This document shows positions 1-7,474 of a stretch of 64,000 nucleotides of DNA, in pieces (within the stretch, counting starts at the first letter, position 1; each line of letters begins with the position of its first letter). A model generated the notes under the pieces. The model had not been told where the DNA came from and did no database searches. It saw only the letters and a program-made list of their open reading frames with translations. Origin of the DNA: Streptomyces resistomycificus (GTDB lineage: Bacteria > Actinomycetota > Actinomycetes > Streptomycetales > Streptomycetaceae); contig NZ_KQ948989.1 of NCBI RefSeq assembly GCF_001514265.1, positions 893,768 through 957,767 of the forward strand. The letters run 5' to 3'. The translations under genes and the position numbers were made by a program.

Positions 1-150
1 GCACGTAAAGGGACGTGTCCCGGAAGGGAACCCAGATGTGCGTAGCCCCCTGGACACCCGTCCCGCCCTGTGCCGTCACGCCAGAACACCCGTCGTCTGC
101 GGTAGAGCCGCAGGTACGCCTCTCCCATGGTTCCGTGCGAGAGGCCGAGG

Positions 151-237
151 TCCGCCGGCCCGCCAGACGAAGTCGCCCGCGTGCGCGCTGATCACCAGCA
201 GCGCCCCTTCGGACGGAGTGGAGGTGGGGGAGGTCAT
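151..237 (-). pseudogene. PIG-L family deacetylase, N-terminal remnant
   Basis: An ATG at 237 follows the ribosome site AAGGAG and opens a frame whose first ~29 residues carry LLVISAHAGDFVWRAGG. This is the typical N-terminus of streptomycete PIG-L deacetylases (zinc-dependent LmbE-type hydrolases; AHxDD/AHAxD motif). After the second glycine the expected A-I-A-L-A-AE helix is lost, and the reading runs into unrelated sequence and a stop near 140. Only the start of the gene survives, so this is a truncated, probably dead copy. Family assignment rests on this short motif. Confidence 0.5.
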
Positions 238-329
238 CAGGACTCCTTGGGATCGAGTGGGGTGACCGGCGTGGTGCGCAGTGCCGTCGGTTCGGCGCCG
301 GCCGCGCCGGCGTCAGGTCGGCACTCCGG

Positions 330-653
330 CTGCCGGCGGCGGAGGCGCTGGTCGAGATCGAGCGCGACCGCGGAGCGCGCGTCGGGGAGAACAGCTTCGC
401 CGAGGCCGTCCGAATGACGGGCGCGACATCGCCGGCCTCAAGGCGGCCGACCAGGTTCTCGAACGGCTGCGGGCCCAGGTGGTGCGGTACCGATTCGTGC
501 TCTCCCTGGTGCCGGGGCGGGCCCGTGTGTCGCTGCCTCAGCACCAGCGGATCATCGAGGCGATCACCGCCAAGGACCCGACGGCCGAAGCGGCCATGCG
601 GGACCATGTCGCCACTGCGGTGGAGGCCCTCCGGATGCTCGAAGCAGGTCGGC
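330..653 (+). pseudogene. GntR-type regulator (FCD domain) remnant, frameshifted
   Basis: Two overlapping frames together give the C-terminal FCD effector domain of a GntR-family repressor. The first (about 330-415) reads an alanine/glutamate-rich helix. The second (about 415-650) reads LKAADQVLERLRAQVVRYRF, then QHQRIIEAITAKDPTAEAAM and RDHV, the usual end of FCD domains. No start codon or winged-helix domain is present and a frameshift lies near 410-420, so this is a relic. It converges on the acyl-CoA ligase on the other strand, ending about 30 bases from it. It may once have regulated that gene, which is only inference. Confidence 0.55.
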
Positions 654-681
654 ACCGCGCGAGCCGAGGCAGACGTCACGG

Positions 682-2322
682 TCACGTTCCGTCGCCCGAG
701 CCGGCTTCCTGGGCCGTCTTCCTGGCCCAGGCGGTCTCGAGCTTGCCGGTCGGGGTCCGCGGCAGTCTGTCCGTCAGGACGATGGAACGCGGCACCTTGT
801 ACCCGGCGAGACTCCGCCGGACCAGGTCGCGCAGTTCGTGACCGGTGACGGTACTGCCCGGTTGGACCGCCACGACGGCCGCCACACGCTCGCCCCAGGT
901 CTCGTCGGGGACGCCGACGACGGCACAGTCCGTCACCTCGGGGTGCCCCAGCAGTACGTTCTCCACCTCCTGCGGGTGCACCTTCTCCCCGCCCGTGTTG
1001 ATCACGCCCGAACCACGTCCGAGGAACCGGATCGCGCCGTCGGCCTCAAGTCGAGCCAGGTCGCCGGGGATCGCGTACCGGACCCCCTCGATGGTGCGGT
1101 ACGCCTTCGCGCTCTTCTCGGTGTCCTTGTAGTAGCCGAGCGGCATGGGCCCGCAATAGGCGAGGACGCCCGTCTCCTCGCTGCCTGGTTCGAGAAAGCG
1201 GTCGTCGGGGCCGATCACCCGCGTCGCCGGAACGGGGTGGAAACGCGAGGGCAGATCCTCTGCCGAGGAGGTGATCGCGAAGGCGAAAGGGCCCCCTTCG
1301 CTCGATGCGATGGCTTCGGTGATGGTGACGTCGGCACGTTCGTGCAGTGCCTTCTTGAGCGGATCGCTGAGCGCGGTGCCGGAGCTGATCATCCTGCGCA
1401 ACGAGCGCAGGTCGTGCGGCGTCCCGGCCTTCTCAGCCCGCAGGAGTTCGTCGACGAGCGGGCGGCACACGGCGTTGCCCGCGACGATGGCCGTATCGAC
1501 CTGCTGCTCGGCGATCATGTGCCAGACATGTTCCGGGCCGAGGCCGCCCGCTCGTGTGGTGACAGCCCGGCCCCCTGTCATCAGGGCGCCCATGGTGTTG
1601 AACAGCCCGGTGGCGTGCATCAGGGGTACGACGGGCATCGTGGTCGGCGCGCGGCCTTCGTGGCGTGCCTCGACGGCGACGGCCACGGCCTCGTCGAGGC
1701 TTGCGGGGAGCTCGGTGACTCCGAGCGGGTGGTAGAACGGGACCACGTGGGCGTGCAGCAGGTCGCTCAGCTGCCATATGACGCCCTTCGGCTTGCCCGT
1801 GGTCCCGCCGGTGTACATGAACAGTTGGTCCGTTCCGGGCCGTCGCCGAGGCTCGCGCGGCGCGTGCGCGGTCAGCAGCTCCTCCAGTTCGGGTACCGCT
1901 GGCCCGCCCGGACCGTCGGCGGGCGGCTCACCCACCCTCACCAGCAGCTTCAGTGTGCGCACATGCTTCGCTGCATGCGTGACGCGGTCGGCCAGGGCGC
2001 CGCTGAAGACGAGCACGGCGGCGTCGGCGTCGGTCAGCAGTTCGGAGAGTTCCTCGCCGGTGTAGCGGTAGTTGGCGTTCACCGGTACGGCACCCAGCTT
2101 GAAGGCGGCGAAGACCGTCTCCAGGTAGGCGGCGCCGTTGTACAGATAGCAGGCCACGGTGTCGCCCTCGCCCACCCCGGCGGCTTCCAGTGCGGCGGCC
2201 AGCCGTGACGCGCGCTCGTCGAACTTCCGGTACGTGGTCTCACGACCGGGTTCCGTGATGGCGACGGCATCGGGCAGCGCGCGGCAGACCGCCTCCCAGA
2301 TCGTGCCGATGGACACGTTCAC
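682..2322 (-). CDS. Acyl-CoA synthetase (AMP-forming, FadD-like)
   Basis: A 546-residue class I adenylate-forming enzyme that activates a carboxylic acid to its acyl-AMP and then acyl-CoA. The P-loop MYTGGTTGKPKGVIW lies near residues 165-180, the ATP-binding aspartate region follows (GPDDRFLEPGSEETG), then GVPDETWGERVA and the C-terminal lysine motif PRTPTGKLE. The form MYTGGTTG and the length match actinobacterial FadD proteins of the steroid/branched-acid group (FadD3/17/19-like). The exact substrate cannot be told. It is transcribed divergently from the histidine kinase at 2689; the 366-base spacer carries a perfect inverted repeat. It stands alone, with no adjacent beta-oxidation gene. 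Confidence 0.9.
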   Translation of the reverse strand: MNVSIGTIWEAVCRALPDAVAITEPGRETTYRKFDERASRLAAALEAAGVGEGDTVACYLYNGAAYLETVFAAFKLGAVPVNANYRYTGEELSELLTDADAAVLVFSGALADRVTHAAKHVRTLKLLVRVGEPPADGPGGPAVPELEELLTAHAPREPRRRPGTDQLFMYTGGTTGKPKGVIWQLSDLLHAHVVPFYHPLGVTELPASLDEAVAVAVEARHEGRAPTTMPVVPLMHATGLFNTMGALMTGGRAVTTRAGGLGPEHVWHMIAEQQVDTAIVAGNAVCRPLVDELLRAEKAGTPHDLRSLRRMISSGTALSDPLKKALHERADVTITEAIASSEGGPFAFAITSSAEDLPSRFHPVPATRVIGPDDRFLEPGSEETGVLAYCGPMPLGYYKDTEKSAKAYRTIEGVRYAIPGDLARLEADGAIRFLGRGSGVINTGGEKVHPQEVENVLLGHPEVTDCAVVGVPDETWGERVAAVVAVQPGSTVTGHELRDLVRRSLAGYKVPRSIVLTDRLPRTPTGKLETAWARKTAQEAGSGDGT

Positions 2323-2387
2323 GTCTCGGACCTCCTCGTCCTCGATGGCTTACGCGGAGCGCACGGCCGAGCAGGCCGCTCGTAGGG

Positions 2388-2425
2388 CCCCGCGGATCCT
2401 TTGGGGGGAGTAACGATCCGCGGGG
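2388..2425. promoter_or_regulatory. 11-bp inverted repeat between divergent genes
   Basis: CCCCGCGGATC at 2388-2398 is matched exactly by GATCCGCGGGG at 2415-2425, with 16 bases between. It lies 66 bases upstream of the acyl-CoA ligase start and about 260 bases upstream of the histidine kinase. A divergent promoter region is a natural place for an operator. An RNA hairpin in either leader is the alternative. No T-run follows. Confidence 0.4.
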
Positions 2426-2688
2426 CTTCCTCTCAACCTAGGCAGGCGCCCTCCCCGCGGGGAACGCGAGCAATGACTGAAGCGGCTCGGCGCTTCGACC
2501 CGCCGACGAACAGGTCGAATGACGTAGGACCACCTCGAATACACCGGGCTACGATGCTGTGGCCGGGCGCAAGTCGCCGTCGTCCCCCAACCGGCCCCCG
2601 TACGACGCAGGCCCGCGGTTTTCGAACGCGTCCCTATCGCACAGCAGTCTGCGGGGCGGGTTCTTCGTCGATGTTGAGGAGAACGGTC

Positions 2689-4341
2689 ATGTCCGCGTCG
2701 CCGCTCGTGGGGTGGGACGACATCGCCGCCGTCGCGCCGGACGGCCTCGCCGTTCTGGACTGCGTGGGCCGGTTCGTACGGCTGAACCCGGCGGCGGCCG
2801 CGCTGCTTCGGGCGGACACAGAGGGCGACCTCATCGGTACGCCGTCCCCGTTCACCCTGGTGGAGGGAGCCGCCGAGTGCCGCGCGGGGCTGCTGGAGGT
2901 CCGGTCGGACGAGCAGGTGGCCCACTGGGAGCCCGCCCGCGGGCCCCGACGCGAGTTCGCCTACCGCGCCCGCAGTCTGCCGGCCGACCCGAAGTTCACG
3001 GTGGTGTCGTTCCGCGACGTCACCGACGAATGGCACCGGCAGCGCAGGATCGCGGCGATCGCCCGGACGTCGATCGCACTGGCCTCGGAGGGCTCGCTCG
3101 GCTCCACACTGGACGCCGTGGCCCAGCAGATCGTCCAGGCGGACGGCCTGGCCGGCGTGCAGATCCTCACCCTCGACAGCACCGGCCGGGAACTGCGGCT
3201 GATGGGCTCCGCGGGACTGCGCCACTGGGACGCGTTCCTCGACCGTCTGCTGGAGTGCCGTGACCGGGGTGCCCGGCTGTGCATGCTGGACACCCTGAGG
3301 GAGCGCAGGCCGATCGTCGTCCCGCACCGGTGGACCCAGATCCTCGAGGACCCGGCCTGGGAACCGCTGCACGCCTACCTCGGGGAGCTGAACTGGGACT
3401 CCTTCGTCAGTGTGCCGTTGATGGCGCGCGGTCGTCCCGAGGGGGTGCTGAACGCCTACTTCGCCCCCGGGCAGGAAATCGGGAGCCGGACCCTGGAGTT
3501 CCTCGCCGCCATGGCGGAACAGGCCGCCCTCGCCGTCGACCACGCCATGCTGCTTCAGCGTGAGCGCGAGGGCGCCCGCCGCAACGAGCGTCAGCGCCTC
3601 GCCCGCGACCTGCACGACTCGATCGTGCAGCAGGTGTTCTCCATCGGCATGCAGGCCAACGCCGTGGGAGTGCTGGGCGCGCGGGGCGAAGCGGTGTCGG
3701 CGGAAGCGGTCCGGGCCTTCGCGGACGAGGTCGGGACCCTCTCGCGAACCGTCCTCGCCGACCTGAGGGCCATGGTGCACGAGCTACGTCCCGCCTCCTC
3801 CCTCCGGCTCGGCCTTGAGGACGCGGTGACCACGCTCGTCAAAAGCACCGAGAACCGGACGGGCCTCAGCATCCGGCTGGAGTGCGGACGACAAGTGGAC
3901 ACGGTCGAACCGGAACTGGCCGAGGACATGTACCGGATCGTCGGGGAGGCCATCCACAACGTGGTCAAACACGCGGAGGCCACCACCGTCAGCATCCGCC
4001 TCGCCGTGTACGACCACACCCTGACCGCCACCATCCGCGACGACGGCCGCGGGATCACGGAATCCGGCGGGCGCCGGGCCGCACAGGAGAACGAGGACGC
4101 CGAGGCGGCCACTGCCACCGGACACCACGGCTACGGACTGAGGACCATGCGGGAAAGGACAGAGCGATGGGGCGGCACCATGAGGATCAGATCCGGCGCG
4201 AGGAGCGGCACGACCGTACGGGTCGTCATACCCCTTCCCGTACGAGTGCCGGAGTCGCCCCCGGGCTCGGAGGGATCAGGGAGCATCCCATCGGCGGTTC
4301 CGCTCCGGGAAACGGAGAACCCCGCCCGGTCCGGGTCCTGA
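2689..4341 (+). CDS. PAS-GAF sensor histidine kinase (NarL/LiaS type)
   Basis: A cytoplasmic, probably soluble, sensor kinase of 550 residues; no membrane segment is visible. A PAS-like domain (about 1-110) is followed by a GAF domain (about 120-285). The HisKA_3 dimerisation helix ERQRLARDLHDSIVQQVFS has the phosphoacceptor histidine at residue 309. The ATPase domain has the N-box (VGEAIHNVVKHAE), RDDGRG and GHHGYGLRTMRER. The ATG at 2689 is preceded by GAGGAG; the open frame runs further upstream but without coding character. It is the sensor for the response regulator that overlaps its 3' end. The ligand is unknown; GAF domains of this group often sense redox state or small molecules. Confidence 0.9.
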   Translation: MSASPLVGWDDIAAVAPDGLAVLDCVGRFVRLNPAAAALLRADTEGDLIGTPSPFTLVEGAAECRAGLLEVRSDEQVAHWEPARGPRREFAYRARSLPADPKFTVVSFRDVTDEWHRQRRIAAIARTSIALASEGSLGSTLDAVAQQIVQADGLAGVQILTLDSTGRELRLMGSAGLRHWDAFLDRLLECRDRGARLCMLDTLRERRPIVVPHRWTQILEDPAWEPLHAYLGELNWDSFVSVPLMARGRPEGVLNAYFAPGQEIGSRTLEFLAAMAEQAALAVDHAMLLQREREGARRNERQRLARDLHDSIVQQVFSIGMQANAVGVLGARGEAVSAEAVRAFADEVGTLSRTVLADLRAMVHELRPASSLRLGLEDAVTTLVKSTENRTGLSIRLECGRQVDTVEPELAEDMYRIVGEAIHNVVKHAEATTVSIRLAVYDHTLTATIRDDGRGITESGGRRAAQENEDAEAATATGHHGYGLRTMRERTERWGGTMRIRSGARSGTTVRVVIPLPVRVPESPPGSEGSGSIPSAVPLRETENPARSGS

Positions 4342-4976
4342 TCGTCGACGACCACGCCGTCGTACGCCGCGGAATCCGCGCCTACCTCGAAGTCCTGGAC
4401 GACATGGAAGTGGCCGCGGAGGCGGCCGACGGCCAGGAGGCACTCACCAGGCTCGACGTGATGGCCGCTCACCAGGAACTGCCGGACGTGGTCCTGATGG
4501 ACCTGCTCATGCCCAAGATGGACGGGGCGACGGCGATCGGAGCGATCAAGCAGCGCCACCCTGGTCTCCGACTTGTGGTGCTCACCAGCTTCGGCGAGAT
4601 GGAACGCGTTCATGCGGCGCTCGCGCAGGGGGCCGCCGGCTACCTGCTCAAGGACGCCGACGCAAGTGAGGTGGTCGCCGCGATCCGCGCGGCCGCCCGG
4701 GGCGAGGTCTTCCTCGACCCCGCGGTGGCCAGGGGACTCACCCAGGAGATCGTTTCGCCGCCGACCGGGATCGCCTCGCTCACCAGCCGGGAACGCGACG
4801 TCCTCGTCCTCGTCGCCGAGGGCCGGTCGAACCAGCAGATCGCCGACGAGTTGGTGATCAGCGAGCGCACCGCCCGCACCCACGTGAGCAACGTTCTGCG
4901 CAAACTCCGGCTCACCTCCCGCACCCAGGCCGCGTTGCTCGCGGTGCGGCAAGGACTGGTGCCCCCGAAGGGCTGA
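4167..4976 (+). CDS. LuxR/NarL-type response regulator
   Basis: The receiver domain has VLIVDDHAVVRRG (acidic pocket), the phosphoacceptor aspartate in VVLMDLLMPKMDG, the switch threonine in VVLTS and the lysine in YLLKDAD. The C-terminal LuxR helix-turn-helix reads SRERDVLVLVAEG, then SNQQIADELVISERTARTHV. This is the partner of the kinase just upstream. The start is a problem. The receiver begins around codon 55, within bases that also encode the kinase tail, and no ATG, GTG or TTG occurs in frame between 4167 and the conserved domain. I give the nearest ATG, which overlaps the kinase by 175 bases and adds an odd basic extension. A rare start codon nearer 4270-4345 is equally possible. Confidence 0.85.
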   Translation: MGRHHEDQIRREERHDRTGRHTPSRTSAGVAPGLGGIREHPIGGSAPGNGEPRPVRVLIVDDHAVVRRGIRAYLEVLDDMEVAAEAADGQEALTRLDVMAAHQELPDVVLMDLLMPKMDGATAIGAIKQRHPGLRLVVLTSFGEMERVHAALAQGAAGYLLKDADASEVVAAIRAAARGEVFLDPAVARGLTQEIVSPPTGIASLTSRERDVLVLVAEGRSNQQIADELVISERTARTHVSNVLRKLRLTSRTQAALLAVRQGLVPPKG

Positions 4977-4998
4977 CCGCCCTGCCGACCGCGACGGA

Positions 4999-5019
4999 TG
5001 TCCCGGACCGGCCGGGACA
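4999..5019 (+). terminator. Stem-loop after the two-component genes
   Basis: TGTCCCGG, loop ACCGG, CCGGGACA form an 8-bp hairpin 23 bases after the response-regulator stop. There is no U-tract, as is common in high-GC actinobacteria. It probably ends the kinase/regulator transcript before the SDR gene. Confidence 0.5.
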
Positions 5020-5119
5020 CAGGTCGGCCGCAGGTGCCGTCATCAGCGGGATCCTCACGGGCCCAGGCGTTCCTACGCTCAGGGGAGACGCCCTATCGCC
5101 CCCAGTTCAGGAGGACAGC

Positions 5120-6031
5120 ATGCTCGACGGCAAAGTCGCCATCGTCACAGGTTCGGGCCGAGGCCTGGGACGTGCCTATGCTCGCGCGATGGCCGCGGCG
5201 GGTGCCGCCGTCGTCGTGAACGACCTGGACGCCGATGTGGCCACGGAGACGGTCGACCTGATCACGGACGCGGGCGGAACGGCCGTCGCCCATGTCGGTG
5301 CGGTCGGAGGTTCCGAGTTCGCCGACGCGCTGGTGCGGCGCGCGGTCGACGAGTTCGGCCGACTGGACGTGATGGTCACCAACGCCGGTGCGCTGCGCGA
5401 CCGGACCCTGCGCAACGCCACCGACGACGACTTCGACCTCGTCGTCAACAGTCATCTGCGCGGCACGTTCACCTGCGGTCGCGCGGCGGCTGCCCGCTTC
5501 CGCGAACAGGGCGAGGGCGGTCGGCTCATCCTGGTGGGATCACCGGCTGGGCAGCGCGCCAGCTTCGGCCAGACCGCGTACTCGGCGTCCAAGGGCGCGA
5601 TCGTCGCGATGACGCGCACCTGGGCGCTCGAGCTCGCGAAGATCGATGTCACCGTCAACGCCATCGTGCCGACCGCGCTGACCCGCATGGTGGCGACCAT
5701 GCCCCGGGTCGGTGACCTCGTGGCGAAGGTCGATGCCGGGGAGCCCGTTCCCGACGCCATCCGGCGGCAGGGGCTGGGATCGCCGGAAGACGTGGCACCG
5801 GTGATCGTGTACCTCGCGTCCAAGGAGTCGGCCCACGTCACCGGACAGGCCATCGCGGCGGGAGGCGACCGGATCGCCCTGTGGACGCACCCCGGTGAGG
5901 TCGAGGAGCGGTTCCGGCAGGACGGCTGGACCGCCGGATCGGTCGCGGAACTCTTCGCAGGCGCTTATGCGGACCGACTCCAGGACTTCAGGCCCACACC
6001 CCTCGATCTGGAAGCCGTTGAGGAGGCCTGA
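5120..6031 (+). CDS. Short-chain dehydrogenase/reductase
   Basis: A 303-residue classical SDR. The nucleotide site is VAIVTGSGRGLGRAYARAMA near the N-terminus, then VNDLDADVAT, NAG (VTNAGALRDRTLRN), a serine around 140 and YSASKGAIVAM with the catalytic Tyr and Lys. It is somewhat longer than the 250-residue norm, with a C-terminal tail that includes FRQDGWTAGSVAEL. This tail resembles SDRs of acyl-CoA and steroid side-chain metabolism (3-hydroxyacyl-CoA dehydrogenase-like). AGGAGG precedes the ATG. It stands alone behind the two-component genes and is followed by a strong terminator. NAD(P)-dependent alcohol/ketone oxidoreduction is likely; the substrate is unknown. Confidence 0.9.
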   Translation: MLDGKVAIVTGSGRGLGRAYARAMAAAGAAVVVNDLDADVATETVDLITDAGGTAVAHVGAVGGSEFADALVRRAVDEFGRLDVMVTNAGALRDRTLRNATDDDFDLVVNSHLRGTFTCGRAAAARFREQGEGGRLILVGSPAGQRASFGQTAYSASKGAIVAMTRTWALELAKIDVTVNAIVPTALTRMVATMPRVGDLVAKVDAGEPVPDAIRRQGLGSPEDVAPVIVYLASKESAHVTGQAIAAGGDRIALWTHPGEVEERFRQDGWTAGSVAELFAGAYADRLQDFRPTPLDLEAVEEA

Positions 6032-6162
6032 CGCACGCGGCCCCTCTTACGGCCCCCAGGTCCGTAACAGGGGCAGTGGCAGGCCGCTCAGGTCTGCGCC
6101 CCATCCTCGTCCTCGACCCGGACACCGGCCAGCGGATCGTCACCGAGGAACATAGAAACTGC

Positions 6163-6213
6163 GAGCACGGCTGGACCCCGCCCGCTTCGAGCGGACAGGG
6201 TCCAGCCGTGCTC
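6163..6213. terminator. Strong bidirectional terminator, 16-bp stem
   Basis: GAGCACGGCTGGACCC (6163-6178) is exactly complementary to GGGTCCAGCCGTGCTC (6198-6213), with a smaller CCGCT/AGCGG hairpin nested in the loop. It sits between the convergent SDR (ends 6031) and the secreted protein (ends 6224), so it can stop transcription from both sides. Confidence 0.8.
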
Positions 6214-6223
6214 CGGCCGTACG

Positions 6224-7168
6224 TCACACCAACGGCACGGACACCGCGTTGTAAGGGGTGTTCTCATCCCGGTCCGGGGTGGTGAAGCGGGAGTTGGGGA
6301 GGTACAGCCGACCCTGGTAGGCGGCGGCCGTGGTGGGCAGGTCGAAGCGGTCGTCCCTGATCACCCCGACCGCGGTGCCCCGCGTACCCGACCGGTTGAG
6401 CCGGATCACGTCCACCTGGTTGGGGTTGGGCTGGACGACGTAGAGGGTGCGGCCGACGAGTACGAGCCCGTCGCCGCTGGGCAGCGTGGTGTCACCCAGG
6501 TCTACCTTGCGGGCTACGCCGGTGCGGGGGTTGACGCGCATCAGCGAACCGCCGTCCACGGCCGCGTTGGTGACGAGCAGGGCGCTGCCGTCGGGGGTGA
6601 GTGAGATTCCGTTGGACGTGAAACCGGACTGCACCCAGTCACCGCTCAGCGTAAGGCTCTCCGGGGCGCCGATACGCCCCTTCCTGCCGAGCGGCAGCTT
6701 GAAAAGCCGTGCGCTGAACGACTCGGTGAACCAGGCGGCGTCGCGGGTGAGCAGGACGTCGTTGACGAAACTGCCCTCCCCTGCGACCACGTGGTCGGCG
6801 AGCAGCGCGCCGCTGTGGGCGTCGACGACCCGCAGTTCGCCACTGCTGCCGCCCGCCAGGAACAGCCGGCCCCAGGAGTCGACCTTCAGGCCGACCGTCA
6901 TGCGCCCCAGGCCGCGGTGGACGACCTTGCCCTTGCCGCTCGCGAGGTTCACCCGGTACACGCCGCCGGTGGCGATCGATCCGAAGTAGGCGTACGGCGC
7001 GGAGCCGATCGCGACTCCCTCCGGCCCCCAGCCGTTGGGCAGGGAGAACTCCCCGGGCCAGGATCTGGCGGTGCCCGGGGCGGCCTGTGCCGTACCACCG
7101 ATCAGGGCCGTCGTTCCCAGGGCGATGCCCGCGCCGAGAAGCTGCCTGCGTGCGAGAGAACCTGTCAT
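6224..7168 (-). CDS. Secreted SMP-30/NHL-like beta-propeller protein
   Basis: A 314-residue exported protein. The N-terminus SLARRQLLGAGIALGTTALI with an AQAA cleavage region is a Tat-type signal (RRQLLG). The rest consists of repeated short strands with motifs such as NGWGPEGVAIG, VDSWGRLFLAGG, SNGISLTPDGSALLVTN and YVVQPNPNQVDVIRL. This is the pattern of six-bladed NHL/SMP-30 propellers found in gluconolactonase-like and superoxide-dismutase-annotated streptomycete proteins. I see no certain catalytic set. The ATG at 7168 has GGAAGG upstream; an in-frame ATG 24 bases earlier is less well placed. It lies downstream of the pectin-degradation genes on the same strand but is separated from them by an aldehyde-dehydrogenase relic, so co-transcription is doubtful. 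Confidence 0.75.
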   Translation of the reverse strand: MTGSLARRQLLGAGIALGTTALIGGTAQAAPGTARSWPGEFSLPNGWGPEGVAIGSAPYAYFGSIATGGVYRVNLASGKGKVVHRGLGRMTVGLKVDSWGRLFLAGGSSGELRVVDAHSGALLADHVVAGEGSFVNDVLLTRDAAWFTESFSARLFKLPLGRKGRIGAPESLTLSGDWVQSGFTSNGISLTPDGSALLVTNAAVDGGSLMRVNPRTGVARKVDLGDTTLPSGDGLVLVGRTLYVVQPNPNQVDVIRLNRSGTRGTAVGVIRDDRFDLPTTAAAYQGRLYLPNSRFTTPDRDENTPYNAVSVPLV

Positions 7169-7364
7169 CGATCGTCCTTCCACGGAAAACAAGACGGGCC
7201 GTGCCGGTCCGGCTGGGCTCCTGGACCAATTCTTGAGAGTTCAAGTACCTGTGCACAGCGACGAATGTCCTGACTCTCCTCGGTCTATCGGACGGAAACC
7301 TGCCGGGCCGGTGGGAGCACGGACCGCGAAGGCGCGCCACTTGACAGCAGGCCGAGCTGGCAAG

Positions 7365-7469
7365 GCCGAACCTCGCGCCCGCGTGCTGCACCGGGTGGCC
7401 CATCTGGTGCGCGAACGGTCGGACGAGCTCGCCGCCGTGGAGAGCCTCGACGTCGGCAAGCCCGTCTGA
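7365..7469 (+). pseudogene. Aldehyde dehydrogenase N-terminal remnant
   Basis: The frame reads RARVLHRVAHLVRERSDELA followed by AVESLDVGKPV and a stop. This matches the helix in NAD-dependent aldehyde dehydrogenases that precedes the first Rossmann strand (R-L-x-RVADLIRERADELA-x-LESLDxGKP). Neither the start nor the catalytic domain is present. It is a gene relic on the strand opposite to its neighbours. Confidence 0.65.
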
Positions 7470-7474
7470 GGTGG

